64,000 bases of DNA from Torymus aiolomorphi (GCA_036365515.1 CM070873.1:222878876-222942875); one strand, 5' to 3'; counted from the first letter of the stretch, positions 48,916-62,297 are shown. Program-made: numbers and translations. Notes: a model not told the origin generated them from the letters alone.

Positions 48916-49126
48916 GGTTACACGCGCGCGTGATGCTTAACGGATCACTAAACAGCACTTCTCACGTATAAATGACAAAATTATATACACACAGATAATA
49001 AACGTGTTTTAACCTCAAACGGACTGCTCTGCACGGAAAGCAAAGTCGTCCTAGAGGGCGCGTGCGCAGTCACGGGAGCGTCTTTTTTACTTAGAGTGCG
49101 GACGACGACGTCCGACGTTCACGGAT
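48916..49126. promoter_or_regulatory. XRN2 upstream / possible bidirectional promoter
   Basis: 211 bp between the XRN2 start codon and a plus-strand ATG (GGATATGGCGG, 49127). GC-rich with GACGACGACGTCCGACG (a palindromic CGACGTCCGACG-like core near 49100) and no TATA box. Short GC-rich divergent spacing suggests a shared promoter, but the plus-strand partner is not identified. Confidence 0.4.
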
Positions 49127-49145
49127 ATGGCGGATATATTGGTAT

Positions 49146-50013
49146 TGTTACGACCCGAGTCGGGGTTTGCGAGCAGAAAGGATATTTCTGCAATGGTCGC
49201 CTCGTTGACCAATTAAATTGTGGGTTCGTGTCCGATTAAGCGCTGGAGCACAAGGAGTCGCGGGAAGTTTGAGATAAAACTCGAACTCGACAATTAACTT
49301 TAACTTGATGTTTATTAACTTTGTCTTAACACAATCTCTTTGTATCGTCTCGAGCAATTAATCGATGACACGTGACTCTAAGGTTTACTCAATCTGACAA
49401 TAAAATAGAACTTTTGGGCGCAACATGCACGAGTGCAGTAGAGTACCAAGCAGTTGGTAACGACCAAGGTTCTAAGCTACGAAGCGTTTCATGTACTTGT
49501 AGCGACTGACTCGCTGCTGGCGATGAAGCCCAATTTATACTCTGGATCGTAGGCGGAGCTTCAGGTAGTGGGGGGCAGTATGGTGTAGAGGCTGTAGGGC
49601 GCCAGGTACCTCAGAAGCCTTCCCCCTCTCCCAAGTAGAGAGAGTGGCGATGGAGGGGCTCTAGACCAGGAAATAGGGTCAAGAGTGATGAGCAGCGGGC
49701 GACGGGCTCCTCCCTCCAGTGACGTAGGACGCCGTTAGTCCGTAATTGGTTGTTGACGATGGCTCGGGCCATTAGGTCGTGGCGCTATTGCGCAATAGTT
49801 CTGGGAACTGTTTGTCTCTGGATGTCCGTTGACTTGCCCTTGAGGTGACCTTTGTTGTCGATCGTCAGTTGTCCTGGGGTTGACTCTCGAGTAAACACTT
49901 CTTGAAAGCATTTGTGCCCTCGACCTCTTGGAAGTGTTTACTTCCTTGCTAACCCGTTTTCTTGACCTTTCGTCCCTGAAGGCATACTACGCTACGAGAT
50001 AATGGCGGATTAA
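49146..50013. mobile_element. Candidate 868-bp insertion (solo LTR-like) with GGTAT duplication
   Basis: Begins TGTTACGACCCGAGTC. The 5-bp GGTAT precedes it (49141-49145) and follows its right end (50014-50018). A broader resemblance, ATGGCGGAT near both ends (49127 and 50002), complicates the right boundary. It contains AATAAA (49400) and an ATTTATACTC TATA-like word. TG start and 5-bp duplication fit an LTR-retrotransposon solo LTR, but the right end is not the expected CA. No internal coding sequence. Confidence 0.35.
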
Positions 50014-50018
50014 GGTAT

Positions 50019-50349
50019 ACGCCAAGTACGGCATTGCGTATAGACGGCACTTGAAGGAGTGATCAAGGGGCGGCAAGATTCCAAAAAAATTAGGCATTTT
50101 ATTGTTTTTGCTAATGTTAAAAAGAAATTGAAAGCGATAAATAAAACGCTATAGTGAAACTTTAAGCTATTTACCGACACGGGTATGCATGACCAAGGGC
50201 GGAGTTTAACATTTTTCTTGGCAATAATGATCAGCCAGCCCTGCCACTGGGGGGCGGGGGGGGGGGGGGGGGGTAACTGGAACAAACTGCCCCAGGCCCC
50301 ACGGTAGGTAAGGGCTCCCAAGGAGCCCGAAGCATATTATTTTAAAAAT
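50019..50349. other. Unassigned sequence with poly-G tract
   Basis: Includes a G-run of about 20 interrupted by one C (50250-50272) and no gene. Sequence around the G-run may be unreliable. Confidence 0.4.
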
Positions 50350-52320
50350 AATTTTTTAAACCCAAGTAGGCGGGGGATATGAGGTCCACGCATATTAGGG
50401 AATTATGTAGACGTGCAACAATAAAGAAGACAATTATTTTAACAATTTTTAAATCAAAGTAGACGGGGGATATGACGTCCACACATATTAGGGAATTACG
50501 TAGACGTGCAACAATAAACAAGACAATTATTTAAATAATTTTTATAGTACTGTGTGACCTAAATCCGCACTTAAGTCACGGTTAGCTGTGACTTAAGTTG
50601 TCCATTATTACACTGTGAAATAATGAATTTACTTAAGTCACAGGCACGTAATTAACGCGAATTATCTACCAAAACTATTAAAAAATACGATTTTACATAT
50701 AAGAATGAACAGGAAAAGAAGTAAAACTTCGTTAATAGTTGACAAACCACAAAGAATAAATAAAAATGATGATAATAAGGCTTGTCTATATTATAGGTTA
50801 GTTTCATTTGCTATGGGATAGCAGACCGCGTGCTTTTTAAATATTCAATATTAAACTGTATGGATTTTAGTTTTAAAAGTCTTTCTCTTTAATGATATAA
50901 CGTATACAAATCTTTCACTTTCATAAACTTCAACTTATTGTTAAAGATACAAATCAAATTGCCAAGAATCTAGTTTTATGATTTTTTTATGTATATATTC
51001 AATATTCTAGATTCAATAATAACCATATTCTATATCAGGTATTCTATTATTTAAATAACGTTTTATTAATTTTTTTCAGGGCAGGGGGCTGCGCCCCCCC
51101 CCCTCCGCCCCACACTTCTCCCACCCCACTTCCAAGTTCCAACTATCATTATAAATAAGCATAAATAAATAAAATAAGAATATGGCGGATTTATGTCACA
51201 CGAGCTATAAAATAGTATACGATACTCGTGACTTAAGTGGTTCATTATTACACGGCGTTTAGCGCCCTCGCTGCGCTCGGGCGCTAACCTCACGCTGTGC
51301 AATAATGGGCTATTTAAGTCACACGTATCGTAATATACTATATTCCCATCTCTACTATAATGGCCATTTTATAGCCTGAAAAGCGGGGCAACAGTGGCGT
51401 CTGATTCCCTCTATAAAGTACTTTATTCCTGCATATGCGAGAATAAAGTAACATAGTCTAATTTTTTACATTTATGGTGAATTGGGTTAAAACTAACAAA
51501 ATTATATAACACATAAATATACAAAATAACTTTTCAAATCTATGAAATGGCCACAGTCGAGATGAGAATAAAGTACTATATGTAACACGGGACTAAAGTC
51601 GATCATTCCCTTACAGGTGATTACTCGCTTCGCTATGCTCGCTCGGGCAGTGAACTCACCCGCGGGAACAATCTGCGACTTTAGCCCTTTATTACATAAT
51701 GTACTATTTAAACCCAAGAAGCCGGAGAACGTGAGTTCCACGCATATAACGAAGTTACGTAGACGTGCGACGTAAGCAAGACTTTTATTTCAAAAATTCT
51801 TAACCTCTATAACTTGACTCCCTTATATGCGTAACCCTCGCGTCCCCCGACTACTTGGGTTTAAAAATTATTCAAATAATTGTTTTCCTTATTTTTTCAT
51901 GTCTACATGACTCCCTTATATGTGTAGACCCCGTATCCCCCGGCTACTTGAGTTTAAAAATTATTTAAATAATACTCTTGCTTATTAATGCACGTCTATG
52001 TGACAATCTTATATGCGTGGTCCGCGCGTCCCCAGGCTACTTGGGCTTACAAATTATTTAAATAATCGCTTTGCTTATAGTTTCATGTCTTCATGACTCC
52101 CTTATATGCGTGGACCTCATATCCCCCTCCTACTTGGGTGTAAAAATTGTTTAAATAATAGTATTGCTTATTGTTACACGTCTACGTAATTCCCTAATGT
52201 GCGTGGACCTCATATCCCCCGCCTACTTGGGTTTAAAAATTGTTTAAATAATAGTATTGCTTATTATTGTACGTCTTCGTAATTCCCTAATATGCGTGGA
52301 CTTCCTATCCCCCGGCTACA
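50350..52320. mobile_element. Foldback-like element with 93-bp tandem-repeat arms
   Basis: A 93-bp unit containing ACCCAAGTAGGCGGGGGATA, GTCCACGCATATTAGGGAAT and ACGTAGACGTGC occurs twice in one orientation (G-run landmarks at 50372 and 50465), once more at about 51707-51800, then six times inverted (C-run landmarks 51844, 51937, 52030, 52123, 52216, 52309: exactly 93 apart). The 1.16-kb interior has hairpins but no transposase. The layout recalls Drosophila FB/Galileo elements; the relationship is not shown. Confidence 0.65.
51800..52320 (-). repeat. Six-unit 93-bp tandem array
   Basis: Constant 93-bp period over six units with 10-20 percent divergence between neighbours. The last two units share TAATAGTATTGCTTATT exactly, suggesting recent local expansion at the right end. 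Confidence 0.8.
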
Positions 52321-52705
52321 GTTGATTATTACGGCTGCCTAGTGCGGGTTTCTCACAAATTTTTAGTGGTTAATTTTTTAGTTTATAGGATTCTACGAGA
52401 GAAAACTCGACCACAGACGAACAAGGAGAGTGTTGTAAGTACTCTCCTTGTAAGTACCTATAAATTTATGTTAATTTGTAAGTAAATACACATATATTAT
52501 TTTATCAATGATTTTATAACTTTCAATACAGACCTATTCATTTGCCGAAAAAACGCAAGAAAAAAATTATTTTAAATTTATTATTTGTAAATGTAGAAAT
52601 AACAATGTAATTATAATTTTGTAATTAAATGTGTGTTAAATTTATTTCAATTAAATTTTTAGTTTTGTGTAAAATCACTGCCCTTAAAGGGGCGGCAGTG
52701 ACAGA
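52321..52705. other. AT-rich spacer before block B
   Basis: No gene recognised. Contains the inverted pair GGAGAGTGTTGTAAGTACTCTCC at 52425-52447. Confidence 0.4.
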
Positions 52706-53186
52706 GAAGAATTTCAAAGTGATTAAGCTAATTTTACTATAGTTATTGAACGACAAAAAAATCACTTTTTTTTATAAATTATTTTTTTTCTCAAAAAATA
52801 ATGAATAAAAAAACCTAAAGATTTAGTAAGTTATAGTACTTAATATCCTTTATAACCAAAAATTATTCATGTTAATATCTTTTTTTAATTTCGAAATATA
52901 ACCTATTTACAAAAAATTACGTTTTCATCAATAACTTATGACGAAATAAAATTTAAATTGTAGATAATTTTATCCTATATACAGAGAATTCATGATATAT
53001 AAACAATATTTGTTCTAAATATTAAAAAAATCGAAAAAAAAATTTTGAAAATTAAAAAATGGCTATAAAAAAAAAAATTAAATTTTACAAAAATAGAATA
53101 TTGACCCCAATTGTGGAAGCAAAATCTAAAAAAATGATCACTCTCGTTAAAATCGGTCGGGTAGATCATGAGATATCAGCGTATAC

Positions 53187-53405
<219 letters not shown>

Positions 53406-54042
53406 TCCATACGGACATTTTCTAAAATTAGTGTATTTCGATTCAAAATTTGCTAAATAACATATCTAACACATTATCTCATAAACTTTTTTTTTTACTA
53501 TCACAAAGCTTTCTCTATGAGGAAGCAATACCTATGTTTAAAAAAAAAAAAGTTTCCAGCGATCACGGTTCTTTTGTTATTAACAAAAACGTGTTTTTTT
53601 TTTAGAAGCTTATTACTCCTAAACTTAACGGTCAATTTTTTTGAGAAAAATCATGATAATACAGAATATAAATAGCTATAATCTGTTAAAATTTGAATAC
53701 ATTCTGTGGGCTAGATTTTGAGTAAAAAATTGAAAAATGAAAAAAATAAGTTTTGTATGTCCAACGATTACAAGAGTAAAATTGACTTAATGACTTTTTT
53801 AGAGGTAGATTTTTTATAGTTCTCGGTCGAGTTCTTTGGGCAAAATGATTGGTCCATAAATTTCAGAGATATTTGAGGTTAAAAATTTTTTGACATTTTT
53901 TTTAAATCGTAATTTCTCGAGAACAGCTCTATGTATCTGAATGGGGTGGGTGGCATTCGAAAGAGAATTAAAATACCTATATTTTCTAAACAAAAATTAA
54001 TTTTCTATCTATCACGGTTCTTTAGTTATCATCAAAAACAAA

Positions 54043-54228
54043 ATAGTACATTTCGACACGGGTGGGGAAGTCGATTATTTAGCTGGTGTGACTTTTTGCA
54101 CGAGCGAAGCCAGTGCGAAAAAGTCACACCACCTAAATAATCGACTTACGCACTAGTTTCGAACGGTATTTTATACCACGAGCGCCGAAAAATCATATCA
54201 AAGTTGTGATTTTGAGGTTAGAGTGGTA
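54043..54228. mobile_element. ~186-bp insertion private to block B with 80-bp hairpin
   Basis: Absent from block A at 31867. The hairpin at 54068-54147 has 34-nt arms (AAGTCGATTATTTAGCTGGT.. and its complement) around GAGCGAAGCCA. The exact ends and target duplication are unclear because both junctions lie in A-rich sequence. Confidence 0.6.
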
Positions 54229-55519
54229 TAAACGTGTTTTTTTTTAAACTCATAACTCCAATGATGTTATCATCAGTATATTATAAAAGTATATAGTATT
54301 GGTGTGCGCCCGCGTGCAAACGCTCTTATGTAGCGGGGGCCTGAAAGTCCGAAATACATATTATTATAGTTAGTTAATTAAGGAAATGTTTGACGAATGT
54401 TGTAACTATATAATAGATATTGTAGTTTGTTAGGTATTTTAAGATAAAATTTTCCAAATGAAAATAAGTTTCTCGATATGATAAACGATTTTTAAAGAAA
54501 ATAAAGCAATCTTCAAGTTAACATTATATTATGTCATATTATATCATTACAAAATAGATTGCCATTGTGAAACTTTAGTTACCTTCTCATTATAAAATAT
54601 TAGGCCAGGCGGTGGATGTTTTGAGTGGACATTTCGACCCACAGGCTATTTTATTTTTGGTTTCGGTTTGTTTCAGCATCCCGAATAAGATCCTTGTTAT
54701 CCGCAGTGTCAAAACCGTGTGCAATTTTTGGTTATTTAACAAAAACGGAGCGATTTTGGCACTTTTTTTGGTTTTTTCATTCTAGCTCGGTTCAGGTTCG
54801 TTTTCGCGAAAAATTGTCTGTATGAAAATTGTTGACCTGAGCGAAGTTTCTAACTTTAATAGTTTATTTACAAATGACCGCTAAAGTTGAAAAATGCCAT
54901 TTTTTTCATTATTAAATAACTTTTGAAAAAAACAACGAATGGACTTGAAAATTTATTTACAAAGAGCTTGTGTCAATGCAAGCCCAAAACTGTAAATTGA
55001 ATATTGGCGATGTTATTGAAGGTCGAATTTTTTTTTTGTCCTTAATTGCAAATTGCGCCGCGTCTACAAAAATCGTTTCTCATAGTGAGGAAAAATTGTT
55101 CGTATAAAGAAACTCTTCAACTTTAATATCCATTTTGAAAAATTAAGAAACTTTGAGATTTATGGATTTTATCGACTTTTTTACGCGGTCACCTTATTAG
55201 ACACGACGTCTAAAAGTTGAAAACACGTCCTTAATTTTTTTTTTTTCGGAATCGGAAGTACACCATTGGAAAGGGCTTATTTTTTGCTATTTAAAAAAAA
55301 AAAAAGTTTATGATTCGATCATTAGACTCGGAGCTATCGATGAAAACGTGTTTGCAGCGTTTCAAGACGTTCTATTCAAAATTGTGCTCCCAGCTTGCGC
55401 GTGTAGTATCTTTAATTCATACAATAACTTTTCCCAAAATTTGCTTAAAAAATAATTGATAGATTTTCCGCAATCATCGTCGAGAGAGAAAAAAGTATTG
55501 CGCGCGCTCAGCGGGGACG

Positions 55520-55953
55520 GGCGCCGACGTGCCGCCGACGCGCCGCCGACGCACAGTGGGGCCGCGAGCAAAAGAAAGCGCCGAAATTCGCGCTTGCCTC
55601 GAAAAATGCATAAAAAAAAAGTTTGAGGCCCGAAAGTATTCGTTGTAACCTATATTTTAATAAACCGTTTCCCCCGGTATGATCGTAATCGATATATATG
55701 TATATCAGGCGTATATTGAGCACACATACAGTAACCGTATTAAAATGACATTTTCGTGCAAAGCTTTTCATTACTCGATGTATCTACCATAATAACAATA
55801 TATTTAACACACACACACATATATATATATATATATCATTAGATTATTATTAGACATACATATGAGTTATATCGGTTCGTGTATGTGTGTATATATGCAT
55901 ATATATAAATATTATCTTATATCTTAAAAATGAATAAAATAAAAAAAATGGAT
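55520..55953. repeat. Insertion between 80-bp direct repeats, private to block B
   Basis: The 80 bp ending GCGCGCGCTCAGCGGGGACG occur at 55440-55519 and again at 55954-56033, and once in block A (about 37494-37573). The 434 bp between them are absent from block A and include GC-rich CGCCGACG repeats and an (AC)n(AT)n run at 55802-55833. Confidence 0.75.
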
Positions 55954-57754
55954 TTTGCATAAAAAATAATTGATAGATTTTCCGCAATCATCGTCGAGAG
56001 AGAAAAAAGTATTGCGCGCGCTCAGCGGGGACGCGCTGCACAGTAGGCAGAACTGGAAAATTTTGTGTCAAAATCGTAGAACTTCGCGAAAAAAATTTTT
56101 AGCCACTTAAAAATTTAGCAACTTACAGATGAGCTTGTGTACAATTGAGGACAATTATTAGATAAAGAAAAAAAAATTGCTGAGATATTTGAATCGAATG
56201 TATAGCATTCGAAAGAGCATTAAAATACCTATATTTTCTAAAAAAAAGAAAATTCTCTAGCTATCACGGTTTTTTTGTTATTAACAAAAACGTGTTTTTT
56301 TTCTTAAAAAGCTTACAACTCCGAAACTAAACGGTCAATTTTCTTGAAAAAAATTATGATAATGCAAAATATAAATAGCTATAATCTGTAAAAATTTGAA
56401 TCCATTTTGTCGACTAGTTTTTGAGAAAAAAATTGAAATGTGAAAAAAATGAGTTTTGTATGTACAACGATTACGGGAGTAAAATTGACTTAATCGCTTT
56501 GAAATTCCTTGTAGAGGTAGATTTTGGATAGTCCTCGGTCGAGTTCGTTGGGCAAAATGATTTGTCCATAAATTTCAGAGATATTTGAGGTTAAGATTTT
56601 TTAAAATTTTTTTCCAAATCGTAATTTCTCGAGAACGGCTTGATTAATCAGCTACAGATTTATAGACAATTTTGTGTGTGATATAGATATTATGTATGTG
56701 AATTTTTATCAAGATCGTATGATTACTTTTTGAGATATTTGATATTCAAAATTTTCGTATTTTACAAAGTTATTTTCATTGTTGCATGATAACTAGAGAA
56801 ATTGTTATAATTTCTTTGAAATTTGGTAATGATGTAGAGTATGTATGTTATGTATTATATATGTTCTTAAGGTAAAAAAATTCGTTTATGAATTTCAGAG
56901 ATATTTGAGATTGAAACTATTTTAGCACTCTTTTCAAATCGTATTTTTTCGTGAACAGCTGTATACATACTAGAAAATGGAAATGACGCGTGCTCGCGTG
57001 CGTGTTGTTTACTTGCTTTTATTTTTTATTAAAGTTAACTTACAGCGCGCTTTTCTCACCATACAAAATAAAGTATTAAATTTTAAAATTGGATTTAAAA
57101 ATTAATTAAAGGAATCAGTAAATTAAGTTTGAGGAAGCGACGTGCCAATGAATTGGCAGCGGTTTTTAAATTATGTGTGAAAAATAAATAAAATAATTGA
57201 TTGTAATATTATCGTCAAAACCTTTTAAAATTCCTAAATAGCCTTTACTTCAAATTATATTTTCTTTGTGAAATTTCACACATAGGGTACGTGTATCTAG
57301 TAGTATGCTGTCCGTATTTGTGTGCTCTTTCTGCAATTTCCGATCTAAGAAAAAGGTTCTAACCTTAAAATTAATAAATGGCTATTACAAATCAAAAGCA
57401 GGTACACAACACGCGTGGATAGTGCATAGCGCATGTCATTTCCATTTTCTAGTATACATAAATGCGTTCCCGAATAATTACGATTTTGAAAGAGGGCTAA
57501 AATAGTTTTAACCTCAAATATATCTGAAATTCATAAACGAATTCTTTTACCCTAAGAACTCTTCTAATAAATAATATACAAACTCTACATTTCCACCAAA
57601 TATCAAAGAAATTAAAATAATTTTAATGTAGTTTTATTGTGCGACAACAAAGAAAGTCATTTTTTTGCCTGGCGGGTCAAAAGTACCACTTTTGCTCCCG
57701 GCACCCGATCGCGAAGGTTGTATTTTCGGCCTCGCCAGGCAAAGAAATCGTATA

Positions 57755-57820
57755 TGCACCTAGGGAGTAAAAGTAAAGAATGTCCCAGATCGCATGGAAA
57801 TTGTCACCCGAGCCGAAGGC
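57755..57820. repeat. Truncated and flipped hairpin
   Basis: Counterpart of 39294-39411. The surviving arm (TGCACCTAGGGAGTAAAAGT..GGAAATTGTCACCCGAGCC) is the complement of the right arm of the block A hairpin, and the other arm is deleted. Confidence 0.75.
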
Positions 57821-58000
57821 GAATATACTATTCAAAAATACTAAAATTTTAAATATCAAACATCTCAAAAAATAACCATATAATCTGAATGAAATTTCAC
57901 ACAGGTATTGCCTATATCGCATACAAAATAGTCTATAAATTTCAAGCTGATACATGAAGTCGTCATTGAGAAATTACGATTTTGAAAAGAACTGTAAATA

Positions 58001-59180
58001 GTACGGGCGCTGGGGTCTTTGTATACATTTTCTCGTCCCCTCGGTAACTTGGTGGTTTCTTATGTTTTTTGGTATGCTGAATCCATTTTTCAAGGTTACC
58101 AGGCCGAAAAGTGGTTAGTTTATTTATTATTAACATTTTTTATAAACAATATAAAAAATTTTATATTTTCGATTTGAAAAAAATACCATGCTATTCTTTG
58201 ACATTTTCTGAGCAAAAATGGTCCTTATCAACTTTTTCCTCCGACCCATAGTTTCCGAGAAAAAAATTCCCAAAGTTTGAAAAAATGTAATTTTTACGAA
58301 TTTCAATCTATACTACACATTTATACTGAATATTTTTTCAACTTTACACATCGTAACATGTTCTATAAAAGTTGTACTTTTAAGGTTTGAAAATGTAGTT
58401 GTATAATTATTAGCGTATTTTTCAATAACAAAGCCCAAAAGAGCAAGCGGCTCGCGCGCATATTGTGTCGGCCGGCGCGGCTTGGCTTAGGGAGGCGAGC
58501 GCGAGCTTGGCAGCTTGGTTCATGTAAATTTTGAAATTTATACTGTAACTTTGGTCTCAAAACAAATAAGTGGTCAGATTTTTCATTATCGAACAATTTT
58601 GGGTTAAGACTCGAGTATGTTAGATCGTTTCTATTTTGTCTTGACATTGAGATAAATTTAAGGTGCGTTTAGTATCTACATCTTGCTTTATTACTATTAA
58701 AATAAAATTTGGAAAATAAAAATAAAGCCGCTTTCTCTTTTGGGCTTTGTTATTGAAAAATACGCTAATAATTATACAACTACATTTTCAAACCTTAAAA
58801 GTACAACTTTTAGAGAACATGTTACGATGTGTAAAGTTGAAAAAATATTCAGTATAAATGTGTAGTATAGAATTGAAATTCGTAAAAATCACATTTTTTC
58901 AAACTTTGGGAATTTTTTTCTCGGAAACTATGGGTCGGAGGGAAAAGTTGATAAGGACCATTTTTGCTCAGAAAATGTCAGAGAATAGCATGGTATTTTT
59001 TTCAAATCGAAAATATAAAATTTTTTATATCGATTATAAAAAATGTTAATAATAAATAAACTAACCACTTTTCGGCCTGGTAACTTTGAAAAATGGATTC
59101 AGCACACCAAAAAACATAAGAAACCACCAAGTTACCGAGGGGACGGGAAAATGTATACAAAGACCCCCCAGCGCCCGTAC
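58001..59180. mobile_element. 1,180-bp foldback element, block B copy
   Basis: Counterpart of 39592-40774 with TA on both sides. It differs by scattered substitutions and 1-bp indels. Confidence 0.7.
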
Positions 59181-62100
59181 TAAAAAGAATTTTAACCTTA
59201 AATATCTCTAAAAATCATGAGACAATTCTTTTACCTAAAGGACTTATACGATAATATATAGACTCTATATCTCCACAAAATTTCAACAGGTTAAACCAAT
59301 TTTTGTTTTCTCTAGTTATCATGCGACAAAGAAAATAATTTTGTAAAATACGAAAATTTTGAAAATCAAATATTTCAAAAAGAAAATTCGCACACAGATT
59401 GTATATATCACATGCAAAATCTTCTATAAATTTGGAGCTGGTACATGGAGCCGTTCTTGAGAAATTACGATTTGAAAAAAAGGTTAAAAAAAATTTTAAC
59501 CTCAAATATTTCTGAAATTTCTGGACTAATCATTTTGCTGAAAGAACTCGACCGAGGACTATCCCAAATCTACCTCTACAAGGAATTTCAAAGCGATTAA
59601 GTCAATTTTACTCCCATAATCGTTGTACATACAAAACTCATTTTTTTCACATTTCAATTTTTTTATCAAAAACTAGTCGACAAAATGGATTCAAATTTTT
59701 ACAGATTATAGCTATTTATATTTTGCATTATCATAATTTTTTTCAAGAAAATTGACCGTTTAGTTTAGGAGTTGTAAGCTTTTTAAGAAAAAAAAACACG
59801 TTTTTGTTAATAACAAAAAAACCGTGATAGCTAGAGAATTTTCTTTTTTTTAGAAAATATAGGTATTTTAATGCTCTTTCGAATGCTATACATTCGATTC
59901 AAATATCTCAGCAATTTTTTTTTCTTTATCTAATAATTTTCCTCAATTGTACACAAGCTCGTCTGTAAGTTGCTAAATTTTTAAGTCGCTAAAAATTTTT
60001 TTCGCGAAGTTCTACGATTTTGACACAAAATTTTCCAGTTCTGCCTACTGTGCACCACCGACGCCGCCGGAGAGAGGCGAGCGGCACCGGAGAGAGACGA
60101 GCGGCGCTCTGTCTCTCGCGCAAAACTTTCTCCCTCTCGCTCTCACGGGCACTGCTTGAGCACGCGCTATTCAAAAAATACAATTTTTCAAATTGTTTTT
60201 TCTCAGCAACTATTTCACCTAGAGACAAAAATTTTTTTTTAAATGAACATGCCGCGATTAGATCTACACGATTGTGCTAATGGCATTAATAAAAAATCTT
60301 TATTTTCAGAATTATTACGTTTAAAATTCATACTTAATCTTTATTATTTAAATAAAAGATAGAAAGATGTGATGTAAGCAAAGGCTTTTAAAGTTAATAT
60401 TTCTAAATGATATTTATTTAAAGTGATTTGCATAAATTCTTTATTATTACCTAAATATCTCAACTTTGTACATCCTTCAATTTAATCCCTGGAATTCCCG
60501 CTAATTAAATTGCCATTAATATAATGACTTAATCCTTAATCCTTAATCCCTTAATCCTTAATCCCTTAACCCGGGAAAATATGACTATTAGGCGGCGTTA
60601 ATTACTTCGTGTATAGGTAGTATATGGAAATTCTGACCAATGGGTTAAAGGTATAGGTAATAAATTTGACAAAGGTTCTGACCAATAGGGACTCAGGCAA
60701 TAAAATGTGTAAGTTACGTCACGAAACATTATTCGAAGAACAGCATTATAGTTTTCGACGGCTACCCGATGAACTCGAATTTGTTTACAAAAACAGCCGA
60801 ACGATTGAGACGACAAACTAGAGAAATAAGTAGAGAAATTGAATTTAAATTAGACATGACAGTGACTACATCGCAGGATAAATTTTTATCAAAGGACAAA
60901 AATAAAAGTAGACTAATAAGTGCTTTACAAGAAAAATTATTAAGTGCTGGCTTTCGTACGAAAGCAGCGGTTGAAGATGTAGATACATTGATTGTTCAGA
61001 CAGCAATTGATGCATCAGCATTTGAAGAAAATGTTGTAATTGTTGTAATAATATCTTCATATTGATCTGTTCGTAATTTGGTCACAACTAGCGCCTACTA
61101 TTCAAAACATTTATTTCCTTAAGCCAGGGAAAGGAAAAACCTGTGAAAAAATGTATATTGCTAATAGTTTAAGTAACCCCAAGTTACAAAATTTAATAGC
61201 ATTTATGCATGCTTTTACAGGTTGCGATACAACAAGCGCTTTTTATAATTAAGGTAAAACGAAAATTATAAAAACTTTGTTAAGTAATTCTGAATTAGTC
61301 GAAAAAGTTAAAGTTATCAATACTGCCAATGCCGCAAAGAATGATATTATAAGCGTCGGAAAAGACATGATTATGGCTCTATATGGAGCGAAAAAAAATT
61401 GCCATTCTTTAAATGAATATAGGTACAACTGTTTCAAAAAATGTACTTTTAACCCATTAACGCGCAAATGCACATTTTTGTGCACACATTTTCAAGTACA
61501 GAATTCTATTGGAAAAACAAAGTCATTTTTATCCAAAATCCTATATAGGGGGTTTTCGAGGATGCTCTTTCAGAATCTGCAACTTATTTTGTAAAAAAAG
61601 TCAGTAAGTGTATTATTTTTGAGTTTTTTTAAAAAAAAAGTCAAAAAATTTAATAAAATTTTTTTTTCAAATCAATTTTTGTTACTGTTTCTGTTTTTGG
61701 ATAATCATATTACCGCCAGAAATCGCGGTCCGAATGTCTGGCGTTTCCAAAACACTGGTTGTGAATCTTTTTTCCCCTTTTAGCTTTTCCAAAATGGCTG
61801 ATTTTGTGAAACAGCGTAATGTTAAACTTCATGATTTTTTTTCTCGAAATGTATGAACTTAACGAAAAAATGTTACAGAACAAAAAATGCTTAGAATCAC
61901 TCAAAAAATACGTATGAATTTTTTCAGAAGTTTTTGAACCAATTTTGAATTTTTTAATTTTTAACATTTTTGAAAAATCAAAAAATGTCTCAAAAACTTC
62001 TGAAAAAAATCATACGTATTCTTCGAATGATTCTTAGCACTTTTTATTCTATAAAATTTTTTCGTAAAGTGTATTTTTTTCGAGAACAACAATTTTGAAA

Positions 62101-62297
62101 TTATGCGTTACATAAACACACAAAACGTTGAATGGATTGAAGACTGTATAATCGTCATTCTGCCACTATAAATATGTAGTAAAATATAGCGTTGCCCAGT
62201 TCTCACCACGGGGAGGTAGACGATGCAAGAGAACCTTCTTCTTTTTTTTATATATTTTTTTTATGTTTTATATTCTTTATATTTTTTATATTTTATT

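Larger units (their letters stand above)
56038..60053. repeat. 4.02-kb long inverted repeat (block B)
   Basis: Same GCACAGTAGGCAGAACTGG boundaries as 37578-41649 and the same nested palindromes, with one of them truncated at 57755. Confidence 0.7.

Noticed and set aside
49185..49250. tRNA-derived SINE head (GGGTTCGTGTCC box-B-like)
   Set aside because: Box B deviates at a conserved position, no good box A lies upstream at the right distance, and no cloverleaf forms.
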